Shown: one piece after another, positions 10,361 through 23,083 of the stretch
Layout of the letters: the number at the start of each line of letters is the position of its first letter
How positions within the stretch are numbered: position 1 is the first letter of the stretch
Source of the DNA: Casuarius casuarius
Lineage: Eukaryota > Chordata > Aves > Casuariiformes > Casuariidae
Reading direction: 5' to 3'
DNA: 64,000 nt
Assembly (NCBI GenBank): GCA_003342895.1
Contig: PTFA01000024.1
Span: 4,397,505-4,461,504 of the forward strand
Notes under the pieces: generated by a model
The model's input: the letters and a program-made list of their open reading frames with translations, nothing else
Database searches by the model: none
Told to the model about the DNA's origin: nothing
Program-made: the position numbers and the translations under genes

Positions 10361-13300
10361 GTAAAAATTCAGCAGAGGGGTTTTTTTTAGTAGTGATCTA
10401 GCCTTAATTTTTTGAAAATTATCATTGTAAAGATTAAATTCTGTTATATATTTGTAGCTTTAATAAAGACTTAAACTAATTCTTAACTTGCTAAAATTAG
10501 TTTGTCCTTCTGAAGCTATAAAGAGTAGAAAAAATGAGATAACTCAGAATCCATTTTCATTATATTTGTCCAGCACCGTGACTTGAACTATGGAAATAAC
10601 TTAGTCAGGTGTAACCCATGCAGTCTTTTTAGATGCTGATCAGAAGGCCCCAATCCTATTCCCGTGGAAGTCAGTGTAAAATTTCCTTTACAAACAAACT
10701 CAATAATTAACTGAAATAAAGTTTGAAAAACAGACACATGAATATTAAATTTGGTTTAGGAGAGAGCAAGTTGAAAACAAAAGAGATGACTGGCTTCACA
10801 AATATCCTAATCAGTGGTGTTTTCTTGACAAGGGAGCAGCTTGGAAGAGTGATGCCTGGAGGCATCTATGCTATCAATCATTCCTCCTAGTAAACTTTCA
10901 CAGTACATACAAAGTGCCTACTATTAATTTGATATTTTTAGATACTTTCATAAAATGCTGGTAAGTTCTTTAAGCTATAAATTTAAAATAAAATCAATCC
11001 CAAATTGCATCTTTTTGAAACTGGAAATGGCATTATCTGAGCACATGAGACTCAATTGTTGATTTATTAATTCATCTAAATGATATAAATCTTGGAGCAG
11101 AAGTTGTCTGCACATTCTAAAGCTGTAACTGTATAATTTTAAAAAGAATATAAAATGCTTTCTTTTACTTGTCCTAAAGTTGTGCTTTATAACTATCACT
11201 TTTTGATATGTCCAGATAAATCAAAAAACAATATTTTAGCAAAATAATTAAGAGAAATCATGATATTTAGCAGTTCCAGAATTAGGCAGTAATGTTCTAA
11301 AATAGCCTATTAATTTTTTCGAAAAACTTCCCTGAAGCTCCATATTTTGTATTGTCTGCAACAACTTATGAAATACATTCCTGAAAAAAATCAAAACTGA
11401 ATTAGAGTTTTAAAGAAATTCCTTAATAATATCTGATAATCATGGTCATAATATAGTTATCAGAGTTTTGTGTAAGGAAGGGCTCAAGCAATTTTCTGCT
11501 CTTTAATTTTGAAGTTTTACTCTCCACATTTGGCATTCTCCTTGAAATTATATTTTTTTTCTGTATAGCAAATTCCCCTCCTTTTCCCATTATATAGATC
11601 AAAAAAGCCCAACATTAGACAGATTCTTTTTCTGCTGTGCTTTTTCTTCTGTTTCTTTTTTTGTTTTAGTTTTTAATTTTATAAGAAAATTACTTGTCTA
11701 TTAACTGGAACTACATCTTCTTACTGGATGTCTGTTACTGTAGTACTTAGGAATGTGGAAAACTAAGGTATGGTCTATCTAGCAAAAAGTAGATGTCTAT
11801 AATGGACATCTGCATCTGAACTAGTTGTGCAGACTCTACTGAGAAAAGAAACAGAGAATTCTGCAAGATCTTGTCCTAAAGTAGTAGCTCAAAATGAGTC
11901 AGATCTTTTCTTTCTTAAAAATGCATATTTCTCTGCACTGATTATAGAGTCTAGATGACTTGCTTAGATGGAGCCACCTATTCCATAGACATTTACAAAC
12001 CTTCTTGTATTATCTATATATACTTCAATCACCTCTGATTAGGATTTCCATTGCAATCCTTTCACATGCTCATCTTTTGAAAAATACATTTGAGCTCTCT
12101 ATGCCTCTCTAAGCCCATTCATTGGATCTTTGCTCTTTCTGCAACCTATACATTTAGAATATAATCCTAGAATCACTGAATTCATGGGTCCAACTCTGAA
12201 CATATCATATAAATGCTTTTAAAATCTGATAAAAAAAAGAAAAACAAGTAGTTTTATGTACTTGTTTCTGCTATATTTAAAATGCCACTCCTCATGTCCA
12301 CTGACTAACATGCATTATTAATATTTGCTTTGTTAGACATATAGCACCAATAGAATAAGTAAGGTGGTTTTGTCTACAAGTTATTTGTGGCAGTTCAATT
12401 ATGTTCCCAGTATTCTGATTGTCAATTTACTTTGCTGAATTAAAATGTATCATGACTCATACAATTTAAATGCAAACTCCTCAATATGTCAAACCTTAAT
12501 CGCCCCATAGTAAACTGCTTGAATCTTTGTATTCTGTGTATGAGCATTTCCGTGATGCTAATCCTTACATAATGTTTCTCTATTTGACAAGCAATATTAA
12601 AGAAGTCAAGGATTCTACTGTCAAAATACAAGCTTTTCCAAGTTTTACCCTATGTTACATAACATCCAACATACACACATTCTCAGGTTGAAGGACCATT
12701 CAGAATAAGAATCAAAGGATCTTATTATAAAGCCCATGTTCAACAGAAGCTACTTGAGTAAACCAACTACGAGTTAGTGGATTGTCAATGGACTATACTG
12801 TTGGGAATAGGCCTCCTGTCACTGCATGCTGGACTGGAGACAGCTTTTTAAGACTACTGATCTTTTGAATAAGGACTGTGTCTCATTTCTGAATCGCTCA
12901 AACAGCCCATGTAATTTTGAGATACTAGACTAAGTATACAGAACTGACAGTGCAGGAGAGAAATGCACTTCCTCCAACTTGTAAAATCAGATTTTGACTG
13001 GGATAATGAAAACATGACTATAAAAAGTCATAATACTTTCTGTACAAATCCCTTAATACTTCTGTTCCAGATGTAACTTGCTAGTCAGAATGAATTAGCC
13101 AAAATATCTGATGTTAATACGGGGAAGGAAAAATACTTGCAAATCTGTATCCTTGGTTAACATTCTTTGCATTTTTTCCTTAATGTTATCTGCAGTTTTC
13201 ATATGGGATCATTCATATGGGGCAGTAGGTGCATGGCAAGTTGATTTGCCTTCATTTAATGTTACAGCCTTTGTGTTGCAGAAGATCTAGTTGAAGATTC

Positions 13301-16300
13301 TTGATCTGCTGTACTGCATACATCTGGGTTTCACTGCGGAAAACAAAAGTAGCTTTATGGACACGGAAACCTGAGACTTCAGAGTATAAATGCAAAGCAG
13401 TCTGCACTACTTGACACAAAGACAAGGCACACAAGATATCCAAAAGTAATTTGATGGGGAAGAATGCCTATAGACGTCACTTATTTTACCCTCTGATTTC
13501 AAAGGCTTAGATTTTTAAGCTTATTGATACGTAATTAATAGCTCATCAGTTCTGCAAAGTTACTTGCCAAATTTATATTAATTTTCAAGAAGGTTTCCCA
13601 AATAGCAATTTCAGGCTATTTCATTTTCTCATTTTCCTTTGCTTCTGCTTCAAAAGGAAATGTAGTTAAACAAGCTGTCAGAATGCTAACACTTAATCCA
13701 TAGTGAGGTAACAACAAACCTGACATGAGTTCCTCAAGAACACTTTCAAGTCCTAATAAGACACTACAGTTGTTCTAGGGCCAACCTGTAAGCTTTATAG
13801 ACAACGGTGTTTTTCAGTGAAGAAAAACAGTGAAATTGGTTCTAATCATGTCTTACAATATTTACTACGGAATTAACAAAAAATCTTAGGATAGCAATGT
13901 TTTTTGGCTATTACAAAACCTTTTTTATAGCTGAAATATTTCTTCTTATTAAGAGATATTCTTTTCTTTATTAAGCTGTAAGACATCTCCTTTCTCAATG
14001 TACTATTTAAATTTTAGTGCAAATCCACAGGAAAAGATCATGGTGAAACAAAATACTCTTTTGAAGGAGAAGTTAACTTAGCATCAGTAGTGCAAACTAT
14101 AGAATAATGATTTGCAGGTTAAAGCCACATAAAATATTTTTGAAAAAGGAATACAGAGAAATTCTGCTCTTTCAGAATTGATCTATTGAAATTGTATTCT
14201 GTAGTTCTAGAATATATGAAAATGCCTACAACTTTGATTTAATATAAAATGTTTTATTTTGCATTGACTTTAGCATTTTTATTTCCAAGTTGTTTCAGAA
14301 AAGTTAAGCAGTATTTATGCTTGTTTAGGAATTTCACTAGGAGCAAAAACATATAGAAGCATATTGATAACATGAATGGGGGGAGCGAGAGTAAACTCCA
14401 TTGGAAGAGCCAAGAACAATCACATCTTTGTATATCTCTGAAATAATTACTCCTTTACAAAAATAGTAAGCAGTGATAAATTTTTAACTTGGTCCACAAA
14501 AAAGCATGGGAGATGGCAGTAGACAATTCCAGCTGGGTTCCTGTTATGTAATTATGATACATGGTTTAGAGGGGATATAAAGGAATTTAGCTTATTCTTA
14601 GGTGATAAAAAATAATGTCCTATAAAACTGAAATAAGCCACTTGTGTACAGTTCCACCATGAACCTGTTCACCGCTTAGGTCTTGTGTGCTTAGGTAAGA
14701 AATAATCTTCAAAAGTTTGCTACATACAATAATACCTGTCGCAAAATTGATTTTTTGTCTGATAAACTAAAATTTCCAAGCAACATTTTATTCAGGTATT
14801 TTCAGGAATACTTGAGTACAGATACATATATACGCACACACACACAAAAATATCTATAACATACAGTGTACACCAACTACCAAATACAAGAGGTGGTAAC
14901 TTTCCAAAGGAGCAGAAATTTTTTTTAAGGTAGACTGAAGTGAATAAACATTCATAATAAGCTGAGTATTTATCATTTATGAAAAAGTATTGGGAATTTA
15001 GAAAATCCGGAGACTGCAAGAAAAGATAAATTGTCCTTTCCTTGACAACAAGGGACTTTCCTAGATTATGATTATTTAGTGTTTATGAAAGGCTTCCAGA
15101 CTGTAACCCAATTGCCTGGAGGTGATTCTCAGCAAGTTTAATCCTATATTGAACAAAAAATTCCCCACAAATAGGTGCTTAGAATATTTTACCCCCCTAA
15201 TATCAGAGCATTTTGAAAAGAAAACAAATAAAAAAGGTTTAAGAATTAAGTCAATGACATATAGAGATAATGGTCCCCTGACACTATAAAAAATCCTGAA
15301 GCAAGACAAAGTATTTATTTTCAAAGCAGGAAATATTGATTCTGGAACAATATCTCATTCTGTTTGCTATACCAGATGACTGGTGTAAACCTATTCATTT
15401 TATCTGATGAATGGTGGTTCACTAAAATGACATTTTCTCACTGCAACTTCTTTAACAAACATTCTGTGGTCAAGCTATCAGAAAATACCTGTTTAAAAAG
15501 CTTGTTTAAAATGAGTAGGTAAACCAGAGATCCTAAAAATAATGCAATTGTATCACATGAAAAATTTACATTCTTTAAACATGTTCACAATTTTTAATTA
15601 AAACTTTTTAAAAATATTTTCTGTTACAATGAATTTACAGATTGTTACTTTTGTCACTTTCTCCTGTGATTTAAACAAGAAAGTAGGATTATTCCATGGG
15701 AAAAACTGTTCTGAATTATATATGCTTTATATATTTTATATGTATATAAATAAAATCCCTTCCACTTTAACCGATGCTTGGGGGAAATATATCTCATCAG
15801 AAAGACATGGTTTTTGCTAGTCCTTGATATTAAGCCAGATTAAAATAAACCAAATTCTTTATTAATTGCTTATTAATCTTATAAGAATTTAATGAATGAT
15901 GTGTTACAGTTACAGCTCTGTAGAAGTTATATAGGTTATATAGGCTAGATAGGCAGCCATACAGGAACTGTATGTATGGCAGTTTCTGGCCTTAAATTCA
16001 GATCTTACGTTTTCCTTGTGCATTCACAGGCTGTAGTGAGACTGCAAGACATATTATAAGAAACACTACAAATTTCTTCCTCCCAAGATATCACAGACAT
16101 ACTGTTCAGTCAACCAGAAAACAGAGAACAAGAAAATAAGACAGTCTACTTTCCATCTGAATTTCCCAAACGCAATGAGCAATGTCAACTTGAATAACTG
16201 CACACTTTAAAGGTCTACAAGTAAATATTAAAAATATACAGACAAAATTAACATAAATCAGAAGGAAGTATTACATTTTGTCCTCATTTAAATAAATGGA

Positions 16301-17137
16301 AGTTATAGCACTAAGTTCAGTGTGACAGGATTTCTGCCTCAGACTCCTAATTGCTCTGACCATAAGCTCTTAAAAACGTATTTTAACACAGAAATTTTTT
16401 GTCTATATTTACACAAATTAGGTTGATGAACAATATAAAATTGTATCATATTCAAATATTGCTTTTATTAAGTAAAATCAGTCTACTTAGAAGCTGAAGG
16501 TGGTATCCTAGATTATTCAAGACTGTTTTCCCAACGATCTCCTCCTCTTGTCCCTCTCTTTGAAAAGGTGTCCAAAGCAGGCATAATTTTTCTTCCCTTT
16601 CAGGTATCCTTAACACTTTTGCTCATAAATTTCTTACAAGTCTTATCTTGTTCCTCTTTTTAATTGTAACCTACAAAAATATGTGTACAAACATGCTTCT
16701 GAATAGCTAAATAGTATCCACAAAGAATATTCCCTGTGTTATCTGGGATGCTGCAGCTATATCCACGCTTTCCATTCCAATACACTTTCCCTCACTAAAT
16801 GCTCATCGGGGGATTATTTGGTTTGTCTCTGTCTGCACGTGTCCCCAGCTGGTTTACCAGTCCTGTGTGTAGTCTACTGGGATACTCTGCTTGGAGAATG
16901 GACTGGAGTTGGGATTCACTTTGCCTGACAAGAAAATGCAGCCGTATTATACGAGCAATAGAGAAAGGTAAATTAGGACTAGTTTATGAGCTTTTTTCTC
17001 CCCATGAAGTGCTTACAATATAAGCAACATTTGGACTCCTCAGAAAATGGTTCCTCTATGTCCTGCCCCAGGCTGTCTTGCAACGAAACAACTTCCAACG
17101 TTCAGCAATTTCAGTGAATGTAAAAAGAACATATAAG
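10361..17137. other. AT-rich noncoding DNA
   Basis: I see no gene, RNA or recognisable transposable element. Open frames are 63-82 codons and overlap one another on opposite strands. There are short simple tracts only, such as a CA run at about 14836-14846 and TATA-rich DNA at 15718-15750. Confidence 0.6.
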
Positions 17138-17180
17138 AATTAATAAATAAGCACAAATGAATTAATGAATAAGCACAAAG
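17138..17180. repeat. 22-bp tandem duplication
   Basis: Two adjacent copies of AATTAATAAATAAGCACAAA (second copy AATTAATGAATAAGCACAAA) lie at 17138-17159 and 17160-17180. They differ by one substitution and one base at the end, so this is a fairly young local duplication. Confidence 0.85.
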
Positions 17181-19950
17181 ATAAGAGTATTAATGCTGGC
17201 CAAAATAAAATTCAATTGAGATTTTGCTCCCAAGTATTTTTAATGGTTCAAACAATGTGCAAAAAAATGAAAAGATTGCATAGTCCTGTTGGATTGCTAA
17301 TCAACTGTAAAAAAATAGATACAAATCAACCCCCTGGGAATTCCAAATGTGGACACTTTGTTAGAAGGCAAAAGGTTATACACAATTAATCTATTTACAA
17401 TACTCTGGCAGCAGTATGCAAGCCAGTGGGAATATCTAAAAGAAAAGAATAGATCTGTAGCAGTTGCTTTCTCCACCATAAAGTCAATTAATGAATATTA
17501 AAATATACAGGCCCAGGCTAGCCTTCATTTAGAGATGCTATTATCATCTTAACATAGGGATATAAAACTGTAAACCTGCCAAAGTTATAAAAACTTTTCT
17601 AATTGTTTTGACAATAAATACCACAGGAAAATATCAGATAGTAAACAAAACAGATCTGTAACAAATGCAAATACTAATCAGCAATTTCTTTCCTACAAAG
17701 TTCTTCTTAAAAGAAGATGAATATTTCTGAGACTATGCTAAAGATGAAGGCAGAGCACCTGCCATGACAGATGTGTTATCAGGCAGCAGCTGCAGGAACA
17801 AGAGAAAGGACAAAAAAGAATCTAATTGAGTGGTATTTAGGAAGAATAATTTGTAAGGGATAGACCATAAAAAAATGTGGGTCACAGGGGGGGAAAAAGT
17901 AGTGAAAGTAATATTCATATTCTGAAGAACACTAGACTCTGTGACAAAAATTTGGATTCAAAAGACAAAGTGAACCATATTAATTCACCTCAGCAAGATT
18001 TTAAAAGAGAAAAACTTAAAACTGGCTGCCAGATTTTCAGAAATGTTCAACACCCTGCAGCTATGATTGACTGGAGATATTCAGTCCTTTGAAATCAGTG
18101 CATTTAGGTCTTTGATTCTGATCTTAAGAATTTAAAAATCAATTTTGAAAATGCAGTCCTCAGTTTTCCCACAAATAGTTTTGGATTTTTTTCCTCCCAG
18201 TTAGCGAGTTTTCTCTTTTAAGGAATGATAGTAAGATAATGCAATCAGAATTTGTCATGCAAGTTGCTTAATAGCATGATCCAGCTGAAATAGCAACTCT
18301 TCATTAGAGGTATGGTTTTGTTCATACCAAATCTCTCTTGAAGAATAAATTGCCCATAAGGCAGAAGGATGACTTTCACATAATCCAAAGGTAATGTCAA
18401 CTGCATCCAATTACACTGAATATATGGCTAGAAAATTTATAGATAAGTTCTTAAAACTTCTACCTGCTGAGGTATTTGACAAATCTACCCTCTCTTATGA
18501 GGGAGCTTAATGAAAATCTATGTAGTAAAAATGTAAGTTTTTCTCTTTTCTCAATATTCTCTGGTTATAGTTACTGTAAATCTCTAAGAAAAATAGGTAA
18601 CATTGGTTTCCTAAGAGTAACAGAATACTATACTCACTAGCAGCACAGCTTCTATTTTAGGTTGTATATAAAACAGACAAGATATTATTCTGGATTGCAT
18701 AAAAACAGAAAACACATGCTAGATTACCACTCTATGTTTAACATAAACAGATATATATTAGTATTTGAATTTTTTCATTTAATAAGTAAAGATTAATTAT
18801 CATGGCATTTTGTGCTTAAATCACAGTCTGCAATTATCCCTCATATGCAGGAAATTGCAGAGTGTTTTGCATGAAGCCAAGAGGCACTTTTTCAAACTTC
18901 AGGTTAAAAAGAATCTGTAGTAAATAATTTTTTTTTTTTACTCTTCTTGTATTATTATATGTGTAGCTACTGTATTTCATGTATAAAATAAATTATTGTA
19001 AATGATTAATACATGTGGAAAATACTGTACCTCTAACAATTTTACCATCACTGAACAAAAGCTCTTACCTTTTTATTTGGACATTTCATCTTTTAAACAG
19101 ATCGGCCTTTTAAACAGATATTGATCTCTGATTTTCTGGTGTAATATCTGAGCAATTCAATGGAAACAATGGTATTACATCCTCCTCCCACATGTAATCT
19201 AAGACTTTTACCTTTCAGCTCTATTGAGTGATATGTTGTTTTGACAGCTCGAAATAGTAGGGCTTTATTCCTCTATTTATAAAATAATGCTTACAGAAAC
19301 ACCAAGATTTGCAATATTATAAGTTTCAAACTGTCATTATTAATATTCTTAATTTTAGTAGCTCCAGGTAATTCTGAGTGTTCTCTTCCCTCTCATTCCT
19401 CACACTAAGATACCAAGTTGTCCCATGCTATGAAATGTAACCAGCATACTCTGAACTGGCAATCCAGGCAGGTTAAGAAGATGTCAAGAGAGACAGGATA
19501 CTGATGGGGTAGGAGAGGGTGGCAAAACGAATTGACTGTCTTATGTTCCTGCTGGCTCTGAAGATGAGCTTTGGTCTGGTAGAGTTTCCCTGCAAGTTGC
19601 AACAGAAGAAAGGTTTGCATTTTGTTGTTGTTTTAAGATTTGCCTTTCAAACTGAATGATTATTTACAGGTATACAAATGGAAAGACCAGATTAAACTAA
19701 AAAAAAATACGATTGCTTGTTTTGGGCAATAAGACTAGGGCTTGACTCATAAATTTCAGACTCTTAGAGCTGGTAATCTGACTGTCGCACCATTTCCCCC
19801 TTGTAAGTCTCATCTAGCATCAATTCTTTCCAAGTCTTTCATCCTGAGGCTCCGTATTTTGCCAGCTTTTTCTCCTGATACGTTAGTTTCCAAGCTGAAT
19901 TTTCCTTTCTTCTCAGCTCATAATTCTAAAATCCTCCTGAATTATATTTT
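17181..19950. other. AT-rich noncoding DNA
   Basis: I see no gene or identifiable repeat. The frames present are 60-99 codons long and lack domains. A poly-T run is present at about 18929-18939. Confidence 0.6.
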
Positions 19951-20045
19951 TGCTTTCAGTAATTTCCTCAAATTTACTATTATTTACAAATTGAATGATC
20001 TTCTTGTCTCCTCCCTCTTCCAGATTGTTAAGAGATGTTGAATTC
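19950..20045 (-). mobile_element. Possible ancient LINE relic, minus strand
   Basis: The order ATTTACAAATTGAATGATC, then CTCCCTCTTCCAGATTGTTAAG, then AGATGTTGAA resembles the reverse complement of the coding part of old amniote CR1/L3-type LINEs, where a stretch like CTTCCAAATCATTTATGAAG leads to AGATATTGAAC. The match is short and diverged, and the surrounding sequence does not extend it convincingly. It could be chance similarity. Confidence 0.25.
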
Positions 20046-20159
20046 ATCTCCCTCACCTCGATACACACGATTTCACTTGGTTTCATTATGGTCACATTTC
20101 CAGCCCGTGTTCTCACCTCCCATACGAGAAAAATTTGACATGATCCTGGATCACTCCCC

Positions 20160-20465
20160 TCTCTGCACCAAGTGCAAGCAATAGTTGCTCCGCCGCATGC
20201 CGCAGAGTGCCTGCCGGTGGCCCCAGGGAGGAAAGGGCAGACACCCGGGGAAGGTACCTGCAGTTGTCTGCAAAGTGACAGGCTGCTTCTGCTGTTGCTG
20301 TGTGACGAGGCCCCTGCAGCTACTGATCTGGCCACCCCAACGCTCCTTGTACCTTAACAGATTACTTCTGTACTGGACTGTAGGCCAGCAGTGGAGGAGA
20401 AGTTTAGTTTTCAGTCTGCAGTCTCTGACTGGTGACCCTACTAGAGCTATGTTTAGTGACTCCAC
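20160..20465. other. GC-rich island without a recognised gene
   Basis: GC content rises sharply here, with CCGCCGCATGCCGCAG and ACCCGGGG motifs. Because stop codons are rare in GC-rich DNA, four overlapping frames of 61-140 codons appear on both strands; none resembles a protein family. It could be a small regulatory island or an unrecognised exon of a noncoding transcript. Confidence 0.4.
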
Positions 20466-22970
20466 CAGAGAAAAGAGAGTGGGCCTGATATAACTGTTTT
20501 ACAGACTAGATCCAGGTCAAAACCCACTGTTTAGACTAAGTGTATTCAAGAATCATAACTCTAAAAGAAATATGATCCTAAAAAATAATGAGCCAGATCC
20601 TCACCTGGTAGACATCATTCCTCCAGCTGCACTGAAACTCATCTGTCTTCCACCAGTTGAGGCCATTCTTACCTCATCTACTTTCAAGGCTACAAAGCTG
20701 AAAATGAAGCACAAAATTATACTAAAGTTTCATCCTATAACTCCAGCAAAATTATGAAAGTAAAAAATGGGCATTATCAGCTAAATTTAAAAGAGTTTTA
20801 AATGTCTTTCACTAAAGCTTCCCTAAGCATTTTTGCTAGTAAGTGGTATGGCACCTTCAGAACACTTAACACGTCTCTTTGGCTTTAGCTCATATGCTTT
20901 TTTTCTTACTTGAGCACATATCGAAGACATTTAAAATAATTCCCCAAAGGTTTTGGAATGAGCAAAACTGAAGTTATATTTGCTGTGGGGAATTAGGAAA
21001 TCTGGTTCTTTGCATATCCCCATGTAATTATACTGTTAGCCGCAGGGTGAAGAAAAAGGCCAGTGCCACAGATTAAAATGTCTTTACATTACTAAAATGA
21101 TGGTAAAATGCTTGACCTTCCCAGGAAGACCTAAATTCAGACCAAATTCAATACTGTGTAGTCTATCTACTTCCTTTATATGTCATAAATCTTTTGAATT
21201 TGAACAATGTATAGTTTACTAATGACTTTAAGCTGGAATTGTGTGGTTGAAGAGATTCAAATTCTAGTCTTCAGATCCACTGAATGTAATGCTTTATTTT
21301 AGCTGAAAATAGGCTCCAAATACGTTTTATGTTACTAATGATGGTTCTAAGCAGAACCATCACTACTTCTCCAACCCCTGTGGCTCTGTAAAGCTGAACC
21401 ATGTTTCTGATCATTTGAACAATGATTGATTGAATATTGCTAATCACCGTCCATCCTGAAAGAGAAACTTCAATAAGCTTTTTTAGTGGTTATTGGAACT
21501 CAGCTAATTAAAGAAAAAGAACCCCCCTGCATTGTAACTGGCAGCTCCCATGCCGGACTGGAAAATGCTTCATAAGTAAACACGCATGATGAAACTGCTT
21601 CCGTCTTTTTACTAGGAGTAAAGATAACGCACATTCTGATATCACAGTTTGCATTGTCATGGGAGGAAGAATCTTACTGATGGATGGTTTGGGAAATACG
21701 GAGGTGCATTTCAGCATCTAGCAAAGCTAGAAATAAAACTTGTAAAATACTTTTTTTCTTCCTAGAGAAATGAAGTCATAATGCAGATGGAAAGTACTGC
21801 TTCATTGCTTGACACTAAACATTTCATTCCCTTAGGGAGGAGGAGGACATGTAAAAATAATCTCTGCACTTTTTCAGCGGCAGTTTCCTATTACCCAACC
21901 ACTTCAGAAAAATAAAAATTGACCTAAACCATGGCTCAGGACTCAAACCAACCACAAAACTTTTATTAGTAACAAGAAAATTGAGTAATATTTTGACATC
22001 AATTTTTGAAGTCTTTCTATTAAGGAAGCAGCACCAAAAATGAGTGAAAGAAATCTAAGAAATACTGGAAATGCTGTAAAACATACTTATCTTTGATATT
22101 TTCAGCCTGCTTACTTAACAAAAGAGGTTCAGATAAGACCAGACATGCTTATGCAAGCTGGATTAAACTTGTGAGCTAAACTGTTAGTCATCAAAATAAA
22201 ATGTAATATTCCAAGAAATTCGGTTTTTCACTTTTCAACATCTTTATCTACCTTTTCTTCTTGAGTGTCTGTCTCTTTAGCATCTTATTTCTCTTTCTCA
22301 TGCTTTAGCCCTCTCCATCTTTTGCTTTACAACACTCTTATTTTCCTTAGTTATTTTAGCTGAGACTTGAAATCCAGTAAATATTTTTGTTGAGTTCTAA
22401 TCAGCTTTAATATTCTTCAAAAGAGGAGGCGGATTCTGGTTACACTGACTGGTATAAATGCTTTTCCCTGACTCTCTCATCATTTTGTATCAGTAGTGCT
22501 GTTTATCACAAGTAGTCATCATGGCAAAGTACTTTTCAACATAGTCAGTAGGTTGCTGAAGTTTTTTTGAGGAAGTCTCCTGCATTTTAATTACATTTTT
22601 GTTATTGCATAGAATGAAGACTTAGAAATCAAGAGTGTTTGGATGTAACTCGGTGTTAAATGTCTGAACATTTAGGTAACTGTAATGCATTGCATTTATA
22701 CAGCAGTACGTAGAAGCAGAAAATGAGATTTAGGCCTAGCCAAATACTGAGTAAAAGACATTCTCTATGTTAATATTTTGGAAGTTCTACTTTTTAACAT
22801 ACTCCTAATGCTGGCATACTTTAAGCAAAAAAGTTTAATGTGCTGAAATTCTCTTATTAGAGACTTCATTTCTTATTATAAAGTATTGTTTTGTTTGTTT
22901 TCAATATTTACATTAATCACTGTAAACTAAGACCTATGGTAAGGAAAGGTATAAGGTAAGGTGCTTTTTG
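20466..22970. other. AT-rich noncoding DNA
   Basis: I see no gene. The one structure visible is a perfect 10-bp stem with a 4-base loop at 21339-21362. Short frames (61-74 codons) look random. Confidence 0.6.
21339..21362. repeat. Perfect 10-bp stem-loop
   Basis: The arms TGATGGTTCT and AGAACCATCA are exact reverse complements around the loop AAGC. In 64 kb about one such hairpin with a short loop is expected by chance, so function should not be assumed. Confidence 0.75.
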
Positions 22971-22972
22971 TC

Positions 22973-23083
22973 CAATTCTGGGCTCCCCAGTACAAGAGAG
23001 ACATGGAGCTACTGGAGCGAGTCCAGCATAGGGCTACGAAGATAGAGGTCCCTTCCAACCTCAACCATCCTGTGATTCTGTGA
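22973..23083 (+). mobile_element. CR1 LINE 3' end with internal deletion, plus strand
   Basis: The segment begins CCAATTCTGGGCTCCCCAGT, continues with ATGGAGCTACTGGAGCGAGT and GGGCTACGAAGAT, then jumps directly to GAGGTCCCTTCCAACCTCAA and ends TGTGATTCTGTGA. These are the 3' coding end and 3' terminus of avian CR1 in the correct order. The part normally lying between GCCACGAAGATGAT and GAGGTCCCTTCCAACC is missing, with the junction near 23043, so an internal deletion has occurred. The 5' truncation is typical of CR1. The 74-codon minus-strand frame across it is an artefact. Confidence 0.9.

Noticed and set aside
19913..20493. Overlapping 99-, 104-, 140- and 102-codon frames on both strands
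   Set aside because: They share a GC-rich island where stop codons are scarce. None resembles a protein family and they contradict each other in strand and frame.
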